Origin: Streptomyces sp. NBC_00425
Lineage (GTDB): Bacteria > Actinomycetota > Actinomycetes > Streptomycetales > Streptomycetaceae
Assembly: GCF_036030735.1 (NCBI RefSeq)
Contig: NZ_CP107928.1
Span: 4,774,001 to 4,838,000, forward strand
DNA length: 64,000 nt
Reading direction: 5' to 3'
The notes under the pieces are model-generated. The model was not told the DNA's origin, did no database searches, and saw nothing but the letters and a program-made list of their open reading frames with translations. The position numbers and the translations under genes were made by a program. Of this stretch, positions 30,557-39,468 are shown piece by piece. How positions within the stretch are numbered: position 1 is the stretch's first letter; each line of letters starts with the position of its first letter.

Positions 30557-32032
30557 ATGAATCGCGACCGCACGAACCGCACATACGGCCGCTCCGGAGG
30601 AGGCGCCGCCACCGGCCGCTCCGGTGTTTCGCGCCGCTCCCACGGCTACGGAAACCGGCAGGCCGCGCCGGCCGAGTTCGCGCCGCCGAAGACGATCACG
30701 CCCGCGCTGCCGGCCGTGGAGTCGTTCGCCGAACTCGACATGCCGAAGCCGTTGCTGGCCGCGCTCGACGCCGAGGGCGTCACCACGCCGTTCCCGATCC
30801 AGGGCGCGACGCTGCCGAACTCGCTGGCCGGCCGGGACGTCCTGGGCCGTGGCCGCACCGGCTCCGGAAAGACCCTCGCCTTCGGCCTCGCCCTGCTCGC
30901 CCGCACCGCAGGACAGCGGGCCGAACCCCGCCAGCCGCTGGCTCTCGTCCTCGTCCCGACCCGGGAACTGGCCCAGCAGGTCACGGACGCCCTCACCCCC
31001 TACGCCCGCTCGGTGCGCCTGCGCATCGCCACCGTCGTCGGCGGCATGCCGATCGGCCGGCAGGCGCACGCCCTGCGCGGCGGCGCCGAAGTCGTCGTCG
31101 CCACGCCCGGACGCCTCAAGGACCTCATCGACCGCGGTGACTGCCTGCTGGACCGGGTCGCCGTCACCGTCCTCGACGAGGCCGACCAGATGACGGACAT
31201 GGGCTTCATGCCGCAGGTCACCGCCCTGCTCGACCAGGTGGCTCCGGGCGGGCAGCGGATGCTGTTCTCCGCCACCCTGGACCGCAACGTCGACCTGCTG
31301 GTCCGCCGCTACCTGACCGACCCCGTCGTCCACTCCGTCGACCCGTCGGCCGGCGCCGTCACCACGATGGAGCACCACGTGCTCCACGTCCACGACGCGG
31401 ACAAGCACGCCACGACGACCGAGATCGCGGCGCGGGACGGCAAGGTGATCATGTTCCTGGACACCAAGCACGCGGTGGACCGGCTGACCGACCACCTGCT
31501 CGGCAGCGGCGTCCGCGCCGCCGCCCTGCACGGCGGCAGGTCCCAGTCGCAGCGAAACCGGACCCTGGCCCAGTTCAAGGACGGTCACGTCACGGTCCTG
31601 GTCGCGACGAACGTGGCCGCCCGCGGCATCCACGTCGACAACCTCGACCTCGTCGTCAACGTCGACCCGCCCGGCGACCACAAGGACTACCTGCACCGCG
31701 GCGGCCGCACCGCCCGCGCCGGCGAGTCCGGCACCGTCGTCACCCTCGTCCTGCCCCACCAGCGACGCGGCATGACCCGCCTGATGGCCGACGCCGGCAT
31801 CCGCGCGCGCGTCACCCCGGTCCGGTCGGGCGAGGCGGAGCTGAGCCGGATCACCGGAGCGCAGACGCCGTCCGGCGTGCCGGTCGTCATCACCGCACCG
31901 GCCGTGGAACGTCCGCGCCGCCCGTCGTCGCCGTCCCGGAGCCGCCGGGGCCGCGCCGGCCAGGGCCGGCCGGTCGGCTCGGCGGTGCGCCGCCGGACGC
32001 CGCGGCGGCCCGACCTCGACTCGGCCGCCTGA
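30557..32032 (+). CDS. DEAD-box ATP-dependent RNA helicase (copy 1)
   Basis: 491 residues from ATG 30557 with GAGGAGA upstream. Motifs in order: Q (TPFPIQGATLP), I (GRTGSGKT), Ia (PTRELAQQ), Ib (ATPGR), II (DEAD), III (SAT), IV (VIMFLDTK), V (ATNVAARGIHV), VI (HRGGRTARAG). A basic C-terminal tail (RRPSSPSRSRRGRAG) probably adds RNA binding. It unwinds RNA structures, likely in the cold, together with the csp gene upstream. Parts are nearly identical in DNA to the second copy at 44.6 kb. Confidence 0.95.
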   Translation: MNRDRTNRTYGRSGGGAATGRSGVSRRSHGYGNRQAAPAEFAPPKTITPALPAVESFAELDMPKPLLAALDAEGVTTPFPIQGATLPNSLAGRDVLGRGRTGSGKTLAFGLALLARTAGQRAEPRQPLALVLVPTRELAQQVTDALTPYARSVRLRIATVVGGMPIGRQAHALRGGAEVVVATPGRLKDLIDRGDCLLDRVAVTVLDEADQMTDMGFMPQVTALLDQVAPGGQRMLFSATLDRNVDLLVRRYLTDPVVHSVDPSAGAVTTMEHHVLHVHDADKHATTTEIAARDGKVIMFLDTKHAVDRLTDHLLGSGVRAAALHGGRSQSQRNRTLAQFKDGHVTVLVATNVAARGIHVDNLDLVVNVDPPGDHKDYLHRGGRTARAGESGTVVTLVLPHQRRGMTRLMADAGIRARVTPVRSGEAELSRITGAQTPSGVPVVITAPAVERPRRPSSPSRSRRGRAGQGRPVGSAVRRRTPRRPDLDSAA

Positions 32033-32041
32033 GACCTGTGC

Positions 32042-32087
32042 CATGCCGGGGCCCGGGGAGGCAGTGCTCTCCCCGGGCCCCGGCATG
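32042..32087 (+). terminator. 19-bp hairpin after helicase copy 1
   Basis: Perfect stem CATGCCGGGGCCCGGGGAG (32042-32060) / CTCCCCGGGCCCCGGCATG (32069-32087), 8-base loop, between the helicase and CBS genes. Confidence 0.85.
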
Positions 32088-32139
32088 CCCACGGCACTCT
32101 CTCGCACACGACCCGAACCCCTCACCGCAGGAGGCACCT

Positions 32140-32529
32140 TTGACGCCGGCTCAGACGCAGTACCGCACGGCACACCCCGCCCCCGCGGCCATGGCCGGGC
32201 TGCCGGCCGGAGCCGGTGACACGGCGGACGGCGTCGACGCGCACACTCCCCGGGTCAGTGACGACATGACCGTCGAGGTCGCCCTGGCCGTCATGGCGGG
32301 CGCCCGGGTCGGGTACCTGACCGTGTGCGACGGCGACGACCAGAGCACGGGCGTGGTCACCCTGGCCCGGCTCGCCGCCCTCCGCGGCGGTTCCACGTAC
32401 ACGGACCGGATCCGTCTGCGGGACGTCCTGGACGGATCGCCGCGATCGCGCGGGATCCGGTCCGGCGTCCGACCCTGCGATCCCGTCGAGCACACCCGGA
32501 CCCCGGGCGGACTCGCCGTCTCCCACTGA
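32140..32529 (+). CDS. CBS-domain protein
   Basis: 129 residues from TTG 32140; AGGAGG lies 6 bases upstream and no better start exists. The middle (DDMTVEVALAVMAGARVGYLTVCDGDDQSTGVVTLARLAAL) is one CBS repeat, a fold that binds adenosyl compounds. Such proteins often follow csp/helicase sets in this genus. The role is unknown; energy sensing is a guess from the fold. Confidence 0.72.
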   Translation: MTPAQTQYRTAHPAPAAMAGLPAGAGDTADGVDAHTPRVSDDMTVEVALAVMAGARVGYLTVCDGDDQSTGVVTLARLAALRGGSTYTDRIRLRDVLDGSPRSRGIRSGVRPCDPVEHTRTPGGLAVSH

Positions 32530-32599
32530 TCCGGTACGTGGTTCTCCGTGACCGCCGGCCGCCGCCGCGAGCCTCAGGACGCGCGGACGGGCCGGCGTC

Positions 32600-32971
32600 T
32601 CACCGGTCGAAGTAGCTGAAGTCGCCCACGGTCCACGCGCCGACGTCCTTGATCGCGACCCGGTACATGCCTCCCGCCTCGGGGATCCCCAGGTTGCCCT
32701 GCAGGATGCGGGCCAGATGGAAGTGCAGGTGCGTGGGCGCCTCGCCGCCGGTCCCGCCCTCCCGCGGGGCACGGGCGAAGATCTCGGAGAACGGGCCGAG
32801 CCGGTCGGAGTCCTTCAGGACCTCCGCGACCCGCTCCCTCCACACGGCTTCCGGCGCCAGCCGGCCGGTGATGACGGCGCCGCCCACGACCACGGTCAGC
32901 GACATCTGATTGCTCGGCTCGGACTCCACCGCGGCGGAGATGGCGACGAGCAGCTCATCGGGGTTCGACAT
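32600..32971 (-). CDS. GvpU-like gas-vesicle accessory protein
   Basis: 123 residues from ATG 32971 (MSNPDELLVAISAAVESEPSNQMSL). The beta-rich middle MSLTVVVGGAVITGRL and the tail THLHFHLARILQGN...MYRVAIKDVGAWTVGDFSYF resemble GvpU-type proteins. No GvpA or other gvp gene is in the window, so a gas-vesicle role is doubtful; the name is by resemblance only. No ribosome site precedes the ATG, so a leaderless message is possible. Confidence 0.55.
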   Translation of the reverse strand: MSNPDELLVAISAAVESEPSNQMSLTVVVGGAVITGRLAPEAVWRERVAEVLKDSDRLGPFSEIFARAPREGGTGGEAPTHLHFHLARILQGNLGIPEAGGMYRVAIKDVGAWTVGDFSYFDR

Positions 32972-33333
32972 GAGAGCACATTTTATGCAGTCGCCGGTCC
33001 GCCTACCGCCCCACGGTCGTGAACCCGTGGCCCGGACGGCGCGGACCGCACCGGGCGGCGGCCGACCGGACGGCGGCGCGGCGGCACCGTCCGCCCCGCG
33101 CCCGCCCCCGCGCCCGCCCACCGCAGGAGAGCTCTCCTCGCAGGTCGGCGGGGTTTCTCCAGGGCCTCACGAGCGACGCCCACCGGCGCCCCGCCGCGCT
33201 TCCCGCGCCGGGGCGACCGGCGGTAACCGAAGGTCGGCACAGCGGCAAGGCCGACAGATGGTGTTGAATTTCCCCCGGGGCCCTGGTGCCGTACGGCGCC
33301 GGGGCCCCTCGACGCGTTGCACAGCGAGGTGAC
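32972..33333. other. Intergenic region before MerR gene
   Basis: 362 bases between divergent genes. It carries GC-rich inverted repeats around 33276-33307 (a GGGGCCC arm, the palindrome GCCGTACGGC, then GGGGCCCC) just before the MerR gene, possibly an operator or leader hairpin. No gene seen. Confidence 0.4.
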
Positions 33334-33672
33334 ATGACAACGGACAACCCTCTCGGTGATCGTCTGGACGACGACGACTACCCCGCATACACGATGGGCC
33401 GGGCGGCCGAGATGATCGGAGCCACCCCGGGGTTCCTGCGAGCCCTCGGTGAGGCACGACTGATCACCCCGCTGCGCTCGGAGGGGGGACATCGCCGGTA
33501 CTCGCGCTACCAGCTGCGGATCGCGGCCCGCGCCCGCGAACTCGTCGACCGGGGGACGCCGATCGAGGCCGCCTGCCGCATCGTCATCCTCGAGGACCAG
33601 CTCGAGGAGGCCCAGCGCATCAACGCCGAGTACCACCGGGCCGCGAACCGGGCGCCCGGCGGCGCCGACTGA
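33334..33672 (+). CDS. MerR-family regulator, short form
   Basis: 112 residues from ATG 33334 with GAGGTGAC upstream. The MerR helix-turn-helix-wing is clear: YTMGRAAEMIGATPGFLRALGEARLITPLRSEGGHRRYSRYQLR. The C-terminus is a short helix (EDQLEEAQRINAEYHR) with no metal-binding cysteines, so it is not a typical metal sensor. It stands beside the cold-shock set and may regulate it; this is inference from position. Confidence 0.85.
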   Translation: MTTDNPLGDRLDDDDYPAYTMGRAAEMIGATPGFLRALGEARLITPLRSEGGHRRYSRYQLRIAARARELVDRGTPIEAACRIVILEDQLEEAQRINAEYHRAANRAPGGAD

Positions 33673-33816
33673 TCGTCCGGGCGCCGACCGCCGACGGGAC
33701 GCCCACCCCCCGGAACACGCTCCCCGCGACCCGCTCCCCGGAACACCCCGGCGTCCATGCGTACCTCTCCGCCGGGGCGCCGCCCGGATATCGACGACGC
33801 CCGGTCCGGGTGCGCG

Positions 33817-35097
33817 TCACGCCGGCGCCTTGACCCCCGGGTCCGTCGACTCCACGGGGCCGTTCGGGTCGGCCGCAAAGGTCGAGGCGGGCGAGCCCGC
33901 CGGGGCTCCCGGGTTCGCCGGGGCCGCCTGCTCCCGCAGGGTCTCCCGTACCACGTGGCGGCGGCGGGACGGCCCGAGCAGCGGGTTGGCCACACCCCAG
34001 GCCGCGCCCTTGCAGACCAGTTCCTTGTAGACGGCGGCGAGCCGACCCGTCAGGGCCGCCCGCACAGCGCGGTCGTCGCCGGTGACGTACTGGATCAGGC
34101 CCTCCCTGCGCCCCAGCGAGATGCACTGGTTGAAGTAGCGCAGCGGCGTGTCCGAGAGTTTCCCGCCGGTCAGGCGCGCCGCGACGGCGTCGGCGGCCTG
34201 CCACGCCATGGGGACGCCCGAGGCGCACGACATCCGCAGCGGCTTGTCGCCGACGCCCTTGGCCATGGCCGCGTCGCCGACGGCGTACACGTCCGGATGC
34301 GAGACCGAGCGCATGGTGCCGTCGACCACGATCCGGCCGGTGTCGGTGACCTCCAGGGCGGTGGCCTGCGCGATCGGGTGGACGGCGAAGCCGGTGGTCC
34401 ACACGGTGACCGCGGCCGGGACCGACCCGCCGTCAGCGGTGGTGACGCGGTCGGCCTCGACGCCGGTGACGGCGGCGTGCTCGTGCACGGTGATGCCGAG
34501 CCGGTCGCAGACCTTCCGCAGATGCCCGCGCCCCTTGGGCGAGAGCCAGTCGCCGAGGCCGGCGCGGGCGACGATGGCCACGTCGAGGTCGGGGCGGGCC
34601 TCGGCGATCTCGGTGACGGCCTCGACGCCGGTGAGTCCGCCGCCGACCACGACCACGGGCTGTCCGGCGGTGAGCCCGGCGAGGCGCTCACGCAGCCGGA
34701 GCGCGCCGGGGCGGCCGGCGATCTGGTGGGCGTGCTCGGCCACGCCGGGGACTCCCTGGTCGTTCCAGCCGCTGCCGAGGGCGTACACGAGGGTGTCGTA
34801 GGCCAGCTCCCCGGCGCCGTCGGCGTCGACGACGGTCACGGCCCTGCGGTCGACGTCGACGCCGGTGACCCTCGCGACCCTCAGCTCGACGCCCGTGCCC
34901 GCGAACATCTCGTCGAGCGGCCGGGACGGAAGATCCTGGCCCACCGCGAGCTGGTGCAGACGGACGCGCTCGACGAAGTCGGCCTCGGCGTTGACGAGGG
35001 TGACGGCGACGTCTTCCGGGCGCAGCCGCCTGGCGAGGCGGCCCGCGACGATGGCTCCGGCGTATCCGGCTCCGAGGACGATGATGCGGTGCTGCAT
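33817..35097 (-). CDS. FAD-dependent NAD(P)H oxidoreductase, NDH-2-like
   Basis: 426 residues from ATG 35097 with AGGAGCAGG upstream. FAD site GAGYAGAIVAGRLA, NAD(P) site VVVGGGLTGVEAVTEIAE, and the second FAD motif VYAVGDAAMA. The ending (YFNQCISLGRREGLIQYV) fits the NDH-2-like group. It oxidises a nicotinamide cofactor, with a quinone or small molecule as acceptor. It lies directly behind an ECF41 sigma gene, the usual genetic company of such COE-type enzymes. Confidence 0.88.
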   Translation of the reverse strand: MQHRIIVLGAGYAGAIVAGRLARRLRPEDVAVTLVNAEADFVERVRLHQLAVGQDLPSRPLDEMFAGTGVELRVARVTGVDVDRRAVTVVDADGAGELAYDTLVYALGSGWNDQGVPGVAEHAHQIAGRPGALRLRERLAGLTAGQPVVVVGGGLTGVEAVTEIAEARPDLDVAIVARAGLGDWLSPKGRGHLRKVCDRLGITVHEHAAVTGVEADRVTTADGGSVPAAVTVWTTGFAVHPIAQATALEVTDTGRIVVDGTMRSVSHPDVYAVGDAAMAKGVGDKPLRMSCASGVPMAWQAADAVAARLTGGKLSDTPLRYFNQCISLGRREGLIQYVTGDDRAVRAALTGRLAAVYKELVCKGAAWGVANPLLGPSRRRHVVRETLREQAAPANPGAPAGSPASTFAADPNGPVESTDPGVKAPA

Positions 35098-35167
35098 ATC
35101 CCTGCTCCTGTCTTGAGCGGATTCGACTCCTGAACCGGACGGCCCGCCGTTTCCTGACAGATACGGG

Positions 35168-35185
35168 ATGTGAAGCACCTCACAT
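35168..35185. promoter_or_regulatory. Crp-like palindrome ATGTGA-N6-TCACAT
   Basis: ATGTGAAGCACCTCACAT contains TGTGA-N6-TCACA, the textbook Crp/FNR-type consensus. It is 71 bases before the oxidoreductase start and 15 bases after the sigma gene's stop. Streptomyces has a Crp homologue, so regulation by it is plausible but unproven. Confidence 0.5.
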
Positions 35186-35199
35186 CGACGTGGTGGGCG

Positions 35200-36144
35200 T
35201 CAGAAGGGAACGACCAGGGGTTCGCCGTGGTCCGCGGCCGCCCACCGCTCGGTCGCGCGTTCGAGCTTGTCGGGGTTCACCTGGTTGCGGAACGCGGTGA
35301 TGCCCTCGGGGGTGACCTCCAGGCACATGACGCCGATGACCCGTCCGTCGAGGACCGCCACCACGGCGGGGCCGCCGTTGGCGGTCGCGGCGTACATCCC
35401 GGGCGATCCGCCGACCAGGGCGCGCTTGGCCTTGCCGGGCGTGAACAGGCCCCGCAGGAACTTCGCGACGGCGAGGGCGCCCTCGAACGGCGTGGCGCGG
35501 GCCGGGACCTTTCCGCCGCCGTCGCCGATCGAGACGGCGTCCTGGGTCAGCAGCCGCACGAGCGGCTCGGTCCGGCCGCTGGTCGCGGCCTCCAGGAACT
35601 CGTCGATGATCCGCCGGGCGGTGGCCTCGTCGATCTCGGTGCGGGTCCTGCCGTCCGCCACGTGCTTCTTCGCGCGGTGGAAGATCTGCTGGCTGGCGGA
35701 CTCGGTGAGGTCGAGGATCGCCGCGATCTCCCGGTGCGGGTAGTCGAACGCCTCCCGCAGCACGTACACGGCCCGCTCGTTGGGGGAGAGGCGCTCCAGC
35801 AGGGCGAGCACCGCGTACGACACCGACTCGCGCTGTTCGGCCGTGTCGGCCGGGCCGAGCATCGGGTCCCCGGCGAGCAGCGGCTCGGGGAGCCACTGGC
35901 CCACATAGGTCTCCCGCCGTGCGCGGGCCGAGGTGAGCTGGTTGAGGCACAGGTTGGTGAGCACCTTCGTCAGCCAGGCCTCGGGGACCTCGACGCGCTC
36001 GACGTCGGCGGCCTGCCAGCGCAGGAAGGTCTCCTGCACGGCGTCCTCCGCCTCGCTCGCCGAGCCGAGAAGGCGGTAGGCGATGGCTCCCAGACGGGGG
36101 CGTGCCGCCTCGAACCGGTCCACGTCGCTCATGGTCAGGGGCAT
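35200..36144 (-). CDS. ECF41-type sigma factor (SigJ-like) with SnoaL-like tail
   Basis: 314 residues from ATG 36144 (a second ATG lies four codons on). Region 2 is seen in LGAIAYRLLGSASEAEDAVQETFLRW and region 4 in LSPNERAVYVLREAFDYPHREIAAILDLTESASQQIFHRAKK. The C-terminal ~120 residues are a SnoaL-like domain with the conserved DGGGKVPA motif. In ECF41 factors this extension controls activity and replaces an anti-sigma factor. The linked oxidoreductase downstream is the typical target. Confidence 0.92.
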   Translation of the reverse strand: MPLTMSDVDRFEAARPRLGAIAYRLLGSASEAEDAVQETFLRWQAADVERVEVPEAWLTKVLTNLCLNQLTSARARRETYVGQWLPEPLLAGDPMLGPADTAEQRESVSYAVLALLERLSPNERAVYVLREAFDYPHREIAAILDLTESASQQIFHRAKKHVADGRTRTEIDEATARRIIDEFLEAATSGRTEPLVRLLTQDAVSIGDGGGKVPARATPFEGALAVAKFLRGLFTPGKAKRALVGGSPGMYAATANGGPAVVAVLDGRVIGVMCLEVTPEGITAFRNQVNPDKLERATERWAAADHGEPLVVPF

Positions 36145-36237
36145 GACCAGAATTCTAGGCCGAACCGCCGACGGGGCGGCCGGCCGAGGCCCGCGCCGAG
36201 TCCGTGTCGAGTCCGTGTCGAGTCCGTCTCGAAGTGC

Positions 36238-36350
36238 ATGATCCACTCGCTGATGCTGGTCCCGCTGCGCGCACGCGGCGGGACCCTCGGCATGGTGCAC
36301 TTCCTGCGGCACCGCACGGCGGACGCCTTCAGTCGGCTGAGCCCGGACAG
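36238..36350 (+). pseudogene. GAF-domain remnant
   Basis: The frame IHSLMLVPLRARGGTLGMVHFLRHRTADAF matches the GAF segment found in Streptomyces SpoIIE/PP2C-type phosphatases, where it is embedded in 700-900 residues. Only about 35 codons remain between the sigma and deacetylase genes. Just before it, at ~36199-36235, a 12-base unit (GAGTCCGTGTCG) is repeated three times. Confidence 0.5.
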
Positions 36351-36405
36351 GGCAGCCGGGCCGTCCTGGTCCGGCGCTCCTGGCGCGGCGGTCCTGGATC
36401 CGGTC

Positions 36406-37278
36406 CTACAGGTAGTCCTCGAGGCGGGCGACGGTGAATCCCTGTTCCTGGATGTGGCGCAGCATGTTCGCCGTCATCTCGGTCATCGTCGTGCCCTTGA
36501 GCTCGGACGGGCCGCGGAAGTGGGCCAGGATGATGTCGCCCGGGTGGAGTTTCTTGTCGCCTCGCTGGTACTGCATGTTCGTGATCTGCATGGACTCGCG
36601 CCACAGGACGATCGCCTCGAGGCCGCAGGACGCCGCCGCGGCCCGGGTGTCCTCGTTCCAGTTGCCGTAGGGCGGGCGCAGCAGCCTGGGCGTGGTGCCG
36701 TACTCGGCCTTGAGCTTGGTCTGCTGGCCGCAGATCTCCTGCTTCTGGGCGCTCGCGCCCAGGGTGCGCAGGTTCGGGTGGGTCAGGGTGTGGTTCTGGA
36801 CGCCGTCGCCGAAGTGCTGGAGCGGCTTGAAGTAGCCGTAGTCGGCGCGGATGGCGGCGTCCGTCAGGAACATCGTGAAGGGGATCTTCAGTTCCCGCAT
36901 CATCGTCACGAACTTCGGGTCCTTCTCGGCCCCGTCGTCGAACGTGAGGAAGACGATCTTCTGCTGGGTGGGTATCTCGCTGATCACCGGCACCCCGCCG
37001 CCCTCGGCCGCCGGCCGGGACGGCTTGGTCGCGGGCGGCGCCGGCGGCGCGGCGAGCGGTTCGAGCCCCCACTTGCGGTAGGCGGCGGCGGTCGCCGCCT
37101 TGGTGTCGGCCTCCGTGCCCGCCCGCGCGCCCGCCTCGCCCCGGCCGGCCCGCTTGGACGACGCGGAGGCGTCCGGGGTGGCCGAGGAGTCCGCGCGGGA
37201 TTCGGTCGTGCAGCCCGTCGCCAGGCCCGCCGTCAAGAGGAGGCAGGCCAGCGCCGCCCCCCTGATCCGCCTGTCCAC
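36406..37278 (-). CDS. Polysaccharide deacetylase lipoprotein
   Basis: 290 residues from GTG 37278. Lipobox LATGC places it on the outer membrane face; a ~60-residue Ala/Glu linker follows. The NodB domain has motif 1 TFDDG, motif 2 HTLTHP, motif 3 RPPYGNWN and motif 5 IILAHF. The metal ligands (D of DDG, two His of HTLTH) are present. Likely an N-deacetylase of peptidoglycan or another amino-sugar polymer. An inverted repeat sits 32 bases upstream of the start. Confidence 0.9.
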   Translation of the reverse strand: MDRRIRGAALACLLLTAGLATGCTTESRADSSATPDASASSKRAGRGEAGARAGTEADTKAATAAAYRKWGLEPLAAPPAPPATKPSRPAAEGGGVPVISEIPTQQKIVFLTFDDGAEKDPKFVTMMRELKIPFTMFLTDAAIRADYGYFKPLQHFGDGVQNHTLTHPNLRTLGASAQKQEICGQQTKLKAEYGTTPRLLRPPYGNWNEDTRAAAASCGLEAIVLWRESMQITNMQYQRGDKKLHPGDIILAHFRGPSELKGTTMTEMTANMLRHIQEQGFTVARLEDYL

Positions 37279-37309
37279 CGCGCGCCCACCCCATGTAGTT
37301 CCGTGCGTT

Positions 37310-37351
37310 CATCTGTTCGTGTGGTTCGCCTTTCTTGACGACGAACAGATG
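37310..37351. promoter_or_regulatory. 11-bp inverted repeat upstream of the deacetylase
   Basis: CATCTGTTCGT (37310-37320) and ACGAACAGATG (37341-37351) are exact complements 20 bases apart, ending 32 bases before the deacetylase start. Either an operator or a leader hairpin. The 186-base gap (37279-37464) holds nothing else. Confidence 0.5.
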
Positions 37352-37464
37352 TCCGGGGTTCCACCGTCGCCTCGGATGTCACGCACCTCACCGGCCCTGG
37401 GCGACCTGGCAGGGCGGGCAGTCGGGCAAGCCGGGGGGACGGGCGCCGAAGGCCCGGACCCGTG

Positions 37465-38496
37465 TCAGGGGTTCAGCACGACCTTGCCGGCGACCGTGCC
37501 CGACTCGGCGAGGCGCAGTGCCTCGGCGACCTGGGTGAGCGGCAGCCGGGCGGCGATCTGCGGAGTGACGTCGCCGCGCTGGAGGGCGTCGAAGAGTTCG
37601 GTGAGGTCGTCGCGCAGACGGGCCCGGAAGGCGTTCCTGGCCAGGGCGCGGCCGGCCCAGACGTTGAAGAAGCCGGCGCGGCGCCGGTTGGGCAGGGCGT
37701 TCCACAGCCACAGCCGGCAGAGCAGTTTGAGCACGGGCCACTGCCTGGAACCCTCGTCGTCCCGTGTGGAGGCCGTGCCGTACGCGACGAGCGTGCCGCC
37801 GGGGGCGAGGAGGCCCCAGGAGTCGACGACGCTCCGGCCGCCGACGTGGTCGAAGACCGCGTCCACGCCCGCGGGGGCGAGTTCGCGGACGCGCGCCGGC
37901 ACGTTCTCCGTGCGGTAGTCGACGGGGACGACTCCCTGCCGACGCAGCGCATCGTGGTGACGGGCGGACGCCGTGCCGATCACCTTCACCCCCGCGGCCC
38001 GCGCCAGCTGGACGAGGACCGAGCCGACGCCGCCGTTGGCGCCGTGCACCAGGACGGTCTGCCCCGCCCGGACCCGGGCCTTGCGGTGCAGCATCTGCCA
38101 GGCGGTGATGCCGTTGACCACCAGGGTCTCCGCCTCCGTCGCGTCGACGCCGTGCGGCACCGGCACCGCGTCGCCCGCGTCGACGAGGACATGGCTCGCC
38201 CAGCCGCCGACCTTGACCAGAGCGGCCACCCGGACGCCGGTCAGCTCCGGTCCGACGCCCTCGCCTGCCGCCAGGACCGTGCCGACCAGGTCGTAGCCCG
38301 GTACGAACGGGAACGGCGGCTGGTCGTAGTAGCGGCCGCGGCGCATCTGCTGTTCGGCGAAGGACACGCCGGTCGCTTCCACGCGGACCAGCACCTGCCC
38401 GGGCCCCGGGGCGGGGATCACGCCGTGCCGGATCTGCAGGCCCTCCGGCTCGACCTTGCCCGGCAGGACGACCTCGACCAGTTCTCCGGCGTTCAT
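37465..38496 (-). CDS. Zinc-less MDR-family quinone oxidoreductase
   Basis: 343 residues from ATG 38496 with TGGAGG upstream. GroES-like N-domain (GQVLVRVEATGVSFAEQQMRRG; PFPFVPGYDLVGTV) and Rossmann domain with VLVHGANGGVGSVLVQLARAAG. It lacks the zinc ligands of alcohol dehydrogenases, as in NADPH:quinone reductases. Probably reduces quinones or enones using NADPH. A TetR gene is transcribed divergently and is the likely regulator. Confidence 0.9.
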   Translation of the reverse strand: MNAGELVEVVLPGKVEPEGLQIRHGVIPAPGPGQVLVRVEATGVSFAEQQMRRGRYYDQPPFPFVPGYDLVGTVLAAGEGVGPELTGVRVAALVKVGGWASHVLVDAGDAVPVPHGVDATEAETLVVNGITAWQMLHRKARVRAGQTVLVHGANGGVGSVLVQLARAAGVKVIGTASARHHDALRRQGVVPVDYRTENVPARVRELAPAGVDAVFDHVGGRSVVDSWGLLAPGGTLVAYGTASTRDDEGSRQWPVLKLLCRLWLWNALPNRRRAGFFNVWAGRALARNAFRARLRDDLTELFDALQRGDVTPQIAARLPLTQVAEALRLAESGTVAGKVVLNP

Positions 38497-38633
38497 GACG
38501 ACCTCCAGTCCCGCCGGTTCGTTACCGGCTCTCGTGTTCGTTAGAAGTTGTAACGCAACCAACGAGCGAGTGTCAATAACGTTGGTGATACCCTCTAACG
38601 GACTTGAGCGCGGAGCGGGAAGGCGGCCGACGG

Positions 38634-39419
38634 ATGGCGGACAGGAACGCGGGCACCGGCACCGAAACGGGTGCCGAGACGGGTGCGGACACGGCCGCGA
38701 AGTCTCCTCGCGAGCGCTACCGCGCCCAGGTGCGTGCGGAGATCAAGCAGCGCGCATGGGAGCAGATCGCCACGGCGGGCGCGTCCGCGCTCTCGCTCAA
38801 CGCGATCGCCAAGCAGATGGGGATGAGCGGACCCGCGCTGTACCGGTACTTCGCCGGGCGGGACGAGCTGATCACCGAGCTGATCAGGGACGCCTATCGC
38901 AGCCTCGCCGACGCCTTTCGCGCCGCCCCGGCGGCCGACGCCGGCCTGCCCGCAATCGCGCGGGCGCTGCGCGCCTGGGCCCTGGCCGATCCCCACCGGT
39001 ACTTCCTGGTCTACGGCACACCCGTCCCCGGCTACCACGCACCCGACGACATCACCGCGATCGCCTCCGAGATCATGGCGAGCCTGCTCGACGCCTGCGC
39101 CGCGGAAGGGCGAGCCCGAGCCGAAGGGGAAGCCGGAGCCGCTCCGGACAACCCGGCGACGTCCTTCGCCGCGCGTCTCGAAGGGCTCGGCCACCAGTGG
39201 GCGCACGGCCACCCGGCCCCCGCCGCCGCCGCATACCGGGCCCTGACCTTCTGGACCCGGCTGCACGGGGTCCTCTCCCTGGAACTCGCGGGCCACTTCA
39301 CCGGAATGGGCTTCGACGCCGCCCTGCTCTTCGACGCGGAACTGTCCACCCTGGCGGCCCCGTACCCCGGACCGGCCGGGTCGCACACCGGCCCGACCGC
39401 CGCCCCTTCGGCCGGCTGA
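38634..39419 (+). CDS. TetR-family repressor
   Basis: 261 residues from ATG 38634; a TTG at 38604 is an alternative. The HTH is WEQIATAGASALSLNAIAKQMGMSGPALYRYFAGRDELI. The ligand-binding part resembles the TetR_C_13-type domain (LRAWALADPHRYFLVYGTPVPGY). The shared region with the quinone oxidoreductase gene contains GTTG-N5-CAAC (38547-38559) and AACGTTGG, candidate operators. Likely represses the divergent gene until a ligand binds. Confidence 0.88.
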   Translation: MADRNAGTGTETGAETGADTAAKSPRERYRAQVRAEIKQRAWEQIATAGASALSLNAIAKQMGMSGPALYRYFAGRDELITELIRDAYRSLADAFRAAPAADAGLPAIARALRAWALADPHRYFLVYGTPVPGYHAPDDITAIASEIMASLLDACAAEGRARAEGEAGAAPDNPATSFAARLEGLGHQWAHGHPAPAAAAYRALTFWTRLHGVLSLELAGHFTGMGFDAALLFDAELSTLAAPYPGPAGSHTGPTAAPSAG

Positions 39420-39468
39420 CGGCAAATCCGCGTGCCGGCCCGCCCCTCCGTCCGGCACGCTGGCCTCC

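Noticed and set aside
32600..32971. Part of a gas-vesicle cluster
   Set aside because: No gvpA, gvpF or other gas-vesicle gene anywhere in the window.
35170..37338. 722-residue plus-strand frame across sigma and deacetylase genes
   Set aside because: It is antisense to two real genes; only its GAF segment at 36238-36350 is meaningful.
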